Shown here one piece after another: positions 6,224 through 10,023 of a stretch of 10,023 bases of DNA. The stretch comes from Nitrospinota bacterium. GTDB taxonomy: Bacteria > JAUXIQ01. Both the position numbers and the translations under genes were made by a program. The stretch is from the NCBI GenBank assembly GCA_030620925.1, contig JAUXIQ010000041.1, positions 1 through 10,023 of the forward strand. Direction: 5' to 3'. The notes under the pieces are model-generated. The model did not search any database. It was not told the DNA's origin and saw only the letters and a program-made list of their open reading frames with translations. Within the stretch, counting starts at the first letter, position 1; each line of letters opens with the position of its first letter.

Positions 6224-7156
6224 ATGAACACGCTGATAATTTACTTTTCACAGACCGGCGGTACGCTGAAGGTGGCGGAACATATTCGCGACGGTATCGC
6301 GGATATGACGGGCCAGTGTGACCTTGCGAATATGAACGAGGCTGACATCGCTTCGTTGGCCGATTACGACCTGGTTGGCCTCGGATGCCCCGTTTTTTAC
6401 TTCCAGGAGCCGTTCAACGTCCGCTCTTTTATGGAAAGCCTGCCCCAGCTACCCGGTAAGCAATGGTTCCTCTTCTCCACCCACGGCTCATCCTGGGGGA
6501 ACATCTTTCCCCTGATGGCGGAGCGACTGAAAAGTAAGGGCATAACCGTTATCGGCTATCACCACACCTATTCCGACTCCTCGCTGCCCTACTACCCCTA
6601 TCCCGCCATGACACACGGCCACCCCGATGCCCAGGAGCTGGGGGAAGCGCGTTCTTTCGGAAGGGAATTAATCACTTGCAGCAAGCGCATCGCACAGGGT
6701 GATGAGAGCCTCATCCCGGCACCGGACCACGTTCCTGAAGACTGGGTGAAAATATCAGAAATGTACACGCCGGAATTCATGGAGCAGGAATTGCCCCGTC
6801 TGAGCATCGATATGGACAAGTGTACGCTGTGCAAAGACTGCGAAGAGGGCTGCCCTGTGGATGGCATCGGCGTCGAAGAGGACCCTCCCCGCATCCAGCA
6901 GCCCTGCATCTACTGCTGGAACTGCGCCAAGATATGTCCCGTACAGGCCATCGAAGCTGACTGGGAGGCACGCGCCGCCGCCGTCCGGGAAAACTTCGCC
7001 AAGTACCGGAAAACACTCGACGAAGCCGCTGAGCGGGGAGTTTTCCGCTGGTGTATAGACCCCGACACTATCGATGTCGACGACCCGCTATACAAACAGC
7101 TCGACCGAAAGGTAAAGGAAGAGCAGGGGAGAAACCCACCGGCGCAGGATGCATAG
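6224..7156 (+). CDS. Flavodoxin-ferredoxin fusion (EFR1-type, 2x[4Fe-4S])
   Basis: This 310-residue cytoplasmic electron-transfer protein starts with a flavodoxin-like domain (about 1-165): LIIYFSQTGGTLKVAEHI gives the FMN phosphate loop, and GLGCPVFYF and FSTHGSSWGN lie at the expected FMN-contact loops. A bacterial 2x[4Fe-4S] ferredoxin module follows: C200-C203-C206-C210 and C228-C231-C234-C238. The tail (about 245-310) is charged and helical. Such fusions are common in anaerobes and can pass electrons between one-electron clusters and two-electron flavin chemistry. ATG at 6224 has GGAAAGG upstream. It sits between a decayed ATC-hydrolase copy and a decayed amidohydrolase copy, so it was either part of the duplicated module or came in between the two units. 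In this cluster it could support a reductive step on the substrate; that is inference. No partner oxidoreductase is in the window. Confidence 0.9.
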   Translation: MNTLIIYFSQTGGTLKVAEHIRDGIADMTGQCDLANMNEADIASLADYDLVGLGCPVFYFQEPFNVRSFMESLPQLPGKQWFLFSTHGSSWGNIFPLMAERLKSKGITVIGYHHTYSDSSLPYYPYPAMTHGHPDAQELGEARSFGRELITCSKRIAQGDESLIPAPDHVPEDWVKISEMYTPEFMEQELPRLSIDMDKCTLCKDCEEGCPVDGIGVEEDPPRIQQPCIYCWNCAKICPVQAIEADWEARAAAVRENFAKYRKTLDEAAERGVFRWCIDPDTIDVDDPLYKQLDRKVKEEQGRNPPAQDA

Positions 7157-7159
7157 TTT

Positions 7160-7276
7160 TGCTACGGCCGGAACCGATTTTACGAAATTGCGGTCGAAGC
7201 CGGCCGCTCACCCAGGGTGGATATAATCAAGATATATAAAGACGTCGTCGAGGCGCTCGGTTCAGGACGACCGTAA
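7160..7276 (+). pseudogene. Remnant of a second amidohydrolase copy (3' end)
   Basis: The gap between the flavodoxin-ferredoxin gene and the ATC hydrolase holds decayed amidohydrolase sequence. AGTDF (7167-7181) matches CGSDF around catalytic D324. In another frame, VEAGRSP (7193-7213) matches the intact VEAGRSP (residues 344-350). It then jumps over about 50 residues to IIKIYKDVVEA (7223-7255), against ILKVYKGGVEA, and stops at 7274-7276. CGTCGAGGCGC is identical at nucleotide level in both copies. The ribosome site and ATG of the following gene are then arranged as after the intact amidohydrolase. It is too short and shifted to encode an enzyme. Confidence 0.8.
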
Positions 7277-7287
7277 GGAGGTTCAAG

Positions 7288-7965
7288 ATGTCAGAGACAT
7301 CGGATCAGATGGAACGCCTGGTGCAAGGGCTGAGCGATAAGGTTCTGGACGAGCTAAAGAAACGCGTCGAACCTCTCGTGGAACGAGCATGGGCTGAAAT
7401 CCGGCAGGAAATCGAGTCCAATGCCGCTTCGTTGAGAGAGAAGAACGTCCATCGGGCAATAGACGGCCCGAGCGGACTGTTTTTGCATACTTGCTCTCTC
7501 CTTTTAGCGGGTTATCGGGTAATTCTGCCGTTGATAAAGGATCAGGATAAGGTTTTAGGAATCATGAGTGCGGCAATGAGCGAAAGGTTAGGAGAAGGGA
7601 TCGAAGCATACCTCGCGAACCGATTTGAAATAATCCAGGATGCACCTGACCGGGCCTTCGAAAAGGCGAAGTTGAATTTTAAAGGCATTGGCGAAGCGAG
7701 GTTCGGCCGTACCTTCGTCTACGAGCAGGAAGACCGGAGCGAAACAGAATACACCGTTAGCGTCCGCAAGTGCTTTTTCAACGAATTCTTCAGTGAAAAC
7801 GAGGCGCCGGAGATGACACAGCGCGTTTTCTGCATACAGGACGACATCTGGATGGACGAGCTTAATAATCCAAAGTACAGTCTGAAAGTATCCCGTTCAT
7901 CCATAATAGCCGAGGGAGACGACGCCTGCAGCTTCCATTTTTCAAAGGCAACACCTGAATCCTGA
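7288..7965 (+). CDS. L-2-amino-thiazoline-4-carboxylate hydrolase family protein (first type)
   Basis: This 225-residue protein resembles the ATC hydrolase family, whose described member opens the ring of 2-amino-thiazoline-4-carboxylate to N-carbamoyl-cysteine. The N-terminal part (1-130) is helical and charged. The C-terminal part has the family pattern: C162-FF-NEFF, then APEMTQRVFC182-IQDD, then LKVSRSSIIAEGDDAC214-SFHF. The three cysteines and the Asp pair 185-186 are candidates for catalysis or metal binding. ATG at 7288 is preceded by AAGGAGG. A decayed paralogue of its N-terminal half is at 5937-6223. The transporter begins 11 bp downstream, so they are probably co-translated. Many proteins with this family name are not characterised, especially in anaerobes, so the literal ATC reaction should not be assumed. 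Confidence 0.75.
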   Translation: MSETSDQMERLVQGLSDKVLDELKKRVEPLVERAWAEIRQEIESNAASLREKNVHRAIDGPSGLFLHTCSLLLAGYRVILPLIKDQDKVLGIMSAAMSERLGEGIEAYLANRFEIIQDAPDRAFEKAKLNFKGIGEARFGRTFVYEQEDRSETEYTVSVRKCFFNEFFSENEAPEMTQRVFCIQDDIWMDELNNPKYSLKVSRSSIIAEGDDACSFHFSKATPES

Positions 7966-7976
7966 GTGAAAAACCC

Positions 7977-8900
7977 ATGACCTCGGAAAAGACTTCGGTG
8001 CAAGGTGGTGCCATCCTGGCCCTGGTGGGAATGAACATTATCTGGGGAGCCATGTTCCCCCTCACCAAGCCCGCGCTGGAGGCGATTCCGCCATATACGT
8101 TCACGCTGCTCCGCTTCGCGGTGGCCATGGCGGTGCTGCTCCCCCTTAACCGGCGTGAATCGTTCGCACTGCTGAGAGGCCCGGATGGAATTAAGCTGGC
8201 GTTATTAGGCCTGCTGGGATTCTGCGCGGCTCAGGTGTCACAATCGGTGGCCTTGAAACTGAGCACTGCTTCGGACATCGCTCTGCTTTCCACCACTTCG
8301 CCCATCTGGATCGCTTTCCTGGCCTGGCTATGGCTCGGCGAGCGGTTGAACCGATACGGAGGGATAGGGTTCCTGCTGGCAATAGCCGGATTGACCCTGA
8401 TCCTCTGGCCCAAAGAGAGCGTCGGCCAGTTCGTCGGGGGGCAGCGTGTGCTGGGCGACGCCATCTTTATGATCACCGGGTTCACCTGGGCCTGTTACAA
8501 CGTGATAGGGAAAGACCTGATGGAGCGGCACCCTCCCCTGCCGGTTATCACCGCAACGGGGATTGTCGGAACCATCGGCGTCGTCCCATTCGCGACTTAC
8601 GAGCTGTTGAACGGGCAGACGCCTGAGTTCACGCCGGTCAGCGTGGCGGGTGTCGCCTATGCCGGTCTGCTGGTAACCGCCCTGGGGTTCGGGGTGCTTT
8701 TTTGGGCGCTCTCCCGCGTGAGCGCTGCCCATGTGGCGATATTGATGTATCTTCAGCCGTTGGCCGGAGTACTCATCGCCTGGCTGCTGCTCCACGAGCC
8801 GCTGGGCCTGGAGTTCGTAATCGGTGCGGCGCTGGTTCTGGGCGGAGCATACCTGGTGACGGTTCGTTCTCCGAGTGAGGTTGAGGTACTGCATCGGTAG
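7977..8900 (+). CDS. EamA-type drug/metabolite transporter (DMT superfamily)
   Basis: This 307-residue inner-membrane protein has about ten transmembrane helices in two EamA repeats (about 12-140 and 160-297). Repeat hallmarks are IIWGAMFPLTKPAL with TLLRFAVAMAVLLPL, and in the second half TWACYNVIGKDL and the ALSRVSAAHVAILMYLQPLAGVLIAWLLLHEPL ending. Members usually export amino acids or metabolites, some import. It begins 11 bp after the first ATC-hydrolase stop with only a weak ribosome site (GAGTGA), pointing to translational coupling, and lies 49 bp before the second ATC-hydrolase-type gene. It therefore most likely moves the substrate or a product of this pathway. Length and helix count are normal. 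Confidence 0.92.
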   Translation: MTSEKTSVQGGAILALVGMNIIWGAMFPLTKPALEAIPPYTFTLLRFAVAMAVLLPLNRRESFALLRGPDGIKLALLGLLGFCAAQVSQSVALKLSTASDIALLSTTSPIWIAFLAWLWLGERLNRYGGIGFLLAIAGLTLILWPKESVGQFVGGQRVLGDAIFMITGFTWACYNVIGKDLMERHPPLPVITATGIVGTIGVVPFATYELLNGQTPEFTPVSVAGVAYAGLLVTALGFGVLFWALSRVSAAHVAILMYLQPLAGVLIAWLLLHEPLGLEFVIGAALVLGGAYLVTVRSPSEVEVLHR

Positions 8901-8949
8901 GCGACGGCACCCTTTGACCGCCTCATTTCATCAATAGGGAGGGAAACTC

Positions 8950-9672
8950 ATGAGCGGCGACGATATCAGATCATCCTTTACCGCCGAGCATCACGCACTG
9001 CTCTTCGGCTGGATCGCCAGGGAGGTGATCGGGCGCCTGGGAGAAGAAAGGGGCGAGGAAGTGCTCAAAAAAGCCGTCTGGAAATACGGCGAGCAGCGCG
9101 GCCGCCGCATGGCCCTGCGGATTAAAGCCGACGGGCGTGAGCCGAACATGGTGAACTACCGGGCCTACGGGGAATGGGAGGCCGGTAAAGGGGAGATGGA
9201 GATTAAAGTAGCGGCCAGAAAACCGCACCTGCACGTCCAGGTTTTCAAGTGTTGCTGGACGACAGCGTGGGAGGAGAACGGCCTGTCACAATATACCCGC
9301 TGCTATTGCCCTACGGCCGACGAGTCGATCGTTCACGGGTTCAATCCCGACCTCACCATCGACATACCCGGCAACAGGGCAAATGGAGACTCCTGCTGCG
9401 ATCTGATTTTTCACGACGCAAATCTAACCTTGATAGATGCCCTGGTCATGAATAGGAGGAAAAAAAAGGTGCGGGAAAAGGCCCTGATGCCCTGGGACTA
9501 TCATACCGGACACATCTACAAGACGATGGGCGAAGTTATAATCTCCGAGCTTGGAAATGACGGCGAAAAGGCGGTTGAGGCCGCTCTCAAAGAATTTACG
9601 GACCACTACGGGGAAGAAGCGGCGCAAATCCTCGAGCCATACAGAGAGGCCGACTTCGACCGGTTGCCCTGA
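8950..9672 (+). CDS. L-2-amino-thiazoline-4-carboxylate hydrolase family protein (second type)
   Basis: This 240-residue protein shows the better-known form of the ATC hydrolase family. The N-terminal helical motif is KYGEQRGRRMALRIKADG followed by NYRAYGEW. The core has C101-C102-W, YTRC118-YC120 with D124, the GFNPDL segment (130-135) and NGDSC149-C150-DLIF. The C-terminal part after residue 178 is an extra helical stretch that resembles the N-terminal helix pair (EVIISELGNDGEKAVEAALK and YGEEAA against EVIGRLGEERGEEVLKKAV and YGEQRG), suggesting an internal duplication. ATG at 8950 follows AGGGAGGG. It is very different from the other family member at 7288, so the two may act on different compounds or as subunits; neither is proven. 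A remnant of a further copy lies at 9741-9860. It is the last gene of the plus-strand cluster. Confidence 0.82.
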   Translation: MSGDDIRSSFTAEHHALLFGWIAREVIGRLGEERGEEVLKKAVWKYGEQRGRRMALRIKADGREPNMVNYRAYGEWEAGKGEMEIKVAARKPHLHVQVFKCCWTTAWEENGLSQYTRCYCPTADESIVHGFNPDLTIDIPGNRANGDSCCDLIFHDANLTLIDALVMNRRKKKVREKALMPWDYHTGHIYKTMGEVIISELGNDGEKAVEAALKEFTDHYGEEAAQILEPYREADFDRLP

Positions 9673-9711
9673 TGCACGTTGCCCCGGAGCGAAACCGGGC
9701 CGGAGTAAGCT

Positions 9712-9726
9712 TGATAATATTTATCA
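9712..9726. repeat. AT-rich inverted repeat after the cluster
   Basis: TGATAA-TAT-TTATCA has perfect 6-bp arms. It lies 40 bp after the last ATC-hydrolase gene and just before TATAAT (9732-9737). TTGATA (9711-9716) is only 15 bp from that box, so a promoter here would have a short spacer. The repeat is too AT-rich for a good terminator. It may be the relic control region of the decayed copy that follows. Confidence 0.35.
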
Positions 9727-9740
9727 GGTATTATAATTTT

Positions 9741-9860
9741 CACGCACCATCTACAGGCAGGACTTCAAGACTGTCAAACCTCTACTCAAAGGAGCGGGGA
9801 GGTGCGAGTAATTGCCCAAAAAAGCCGTCTGAAAATCAAGGGAACAGCGATCAGCACGCT
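9741..9860 (+). pseudogene. Short remnant of the second-type ATC hydrolase
   Basis: Bases 9804-9836 match 9051-9083 of the intact gene at 29 of 33 positions by hand count, including a shared CAAAAAAGCCGTCTG. The match carries two stop codons in the homologous frame (TAA at 9809, TGA at 9830). CACGCAC occurs 50 bp before the aligned block here and 48 bp before it in the intact gene, so the similarity probably starts at 9741. Downstream it fades by about 9860. It corresponds to residues about 15-52 of the intact protein. No functional product is expected. Confidence 0.65.
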
Positions 9861-9887
9861 TAAACCGCTGCCGTTAATTATGAAGTT

Positions 9888-10023
9888 TCAGCTTTTGATT
9901 GGCTGCTGGCAATTGTTGCAATAAATCTCACCAGCTTCCGGGTCGTCTTCCATTATCAATTGCTCCGGGCGGATGTTCTCAAACTCATCATCGAAACATT
10001 CCGCGCAGAAGACTGCGGAGCCC
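9888..10023 (-). CDS. Zinc-ribbon protein, 3' part (gene runs off the window)
   Basis: The last 44 codons of a minus-strand gene are visible, ending in TGA at 9888-9890; the start lies beyond base 10023. The sequence has FC-AE-C (residues 6-9 of the visible part), an acidic linker of 25 residues and C-NN-C (35-38). This is a classic CxxC...CxxC zinc-ribbon spacing, with the second pair close to the C-terminus. Such short proteins can be DNA- or protein-binding or rubredoxin-like. It converges on the plus-strand cluster and its role is not deducible from this fragment. Confidence 0.65.
   Translation of the reverse strand, partial: GSAVFCAECFDDEFENIRPEQLIMEDDPEAGEIYCNNCQQPIKS

Noticed and set aside
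6224-7156. Flavodoxin-ferredoxin gene as cargo of a transposon inserted between the two units
   Set aside because: No inverted ends, target-site duplication or transposase are visible at its borders; a normal gene left between two decayed units explains the layout.
8328-8894. Minus-strand 188-codon frame opposite the transporter
   Set aside because: It is Gln/Arg/His-rich, as expected from the antisense of membrane-protein codons; no domain.
9679-9700. Terminator hairpin after the second ATC hydrolase (CCCGG/CCGGG)
   Set aside because: The stem is only five pairs and no T-run follows.
9672-9863. Possible 63-residue plus-strand protein after the last gene of the cluster
   Set aside because: Its frame runs through the decayed ATC-hydrolase fragment out of register, it lacks a ribosome site and it has no motif.

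Overview
The window (moderately GC-rich, with AT-rich intergenic stretches) looks like chromosome from an uncultured anaerobic bacterium. The main pointer is a complete mercury-methylation gene pair, hgcA and hgcB, together with a flavodoxin/ferredoxin electron carrier. Intergenic palindromes of the GTAGGGGC...GCCCCTAC type and a GATTCTTCG...AGAATGAC repeat recall genomes of Dehalococcoidia (Chloroflexota) and Desulfobacterota. The taxon is an inference; nothing in the window fixes it.

Left part, minus strand (about 341-2691): a probable operon hgcA - secreted conserved hypothetical - hgcB. It is read from a near-consensus sigma-70 promoter (2663-2691) whose -10 box lies inside a perfect inverted repeat, a likely repressor site. 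HgcA carries the diagnostic cap-helix motif NVWCAAGK and a five-helix membrane domain. HgcB has two 4Fe-4S motifs, the conserved Cys73 and vicinal Cys pairs in its tail. An unrelated-looking secreted gene between hgcA and hgcB is unusual. Beyond hgcB (1-340) there is no gene, only dense palindromic repeats.

Middle (2753-3871): a minus-strand secreted protein with one HAF-like segment and a C-terminal FIMAH-like helical domain, followed by a rho-independent terminator. Then comes an AT-rich intergenic stretch with a candidate promoter for that gene, and a very good plus-strand promoter with CAGATAA repeats that drives the next operon.

Right part, plus strand (3872-9672): a closely spaced cluster of a GntR/FCD regulator, a metal-dependent amidohydrolase, a flavodoxin plus 2x[4Fe-4S] protein, an L-2-amino-thiazoline-4-carboxylate (ATC) hydrolase-family protein, an EamA/DMT transporter and a second, different ATC-hydrolase-family protein. 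It reads as a regulated pathway for uptake or export and ring-opening/hydrolysis of a small cyclic, amide-like compound. The substrate is not known.

The most interesting structure is hidden between these genes. A decayed ATC-hydrolase copy follows the intact amidohydrolase (5937-6223), and a decayed amidohydrolase 3' end (7160-7276) precedes the intact ATC hydrolase. This indicates an ancestral tandem duplication of an amidohydrolase-ATC-hydrolase module in which the two units decayed reciprocally. A third remnant, of the second ATC hydrolase, lies at 9741-9860. The window ends in the 3' part of a minus-strand zinc-ribbon protein.
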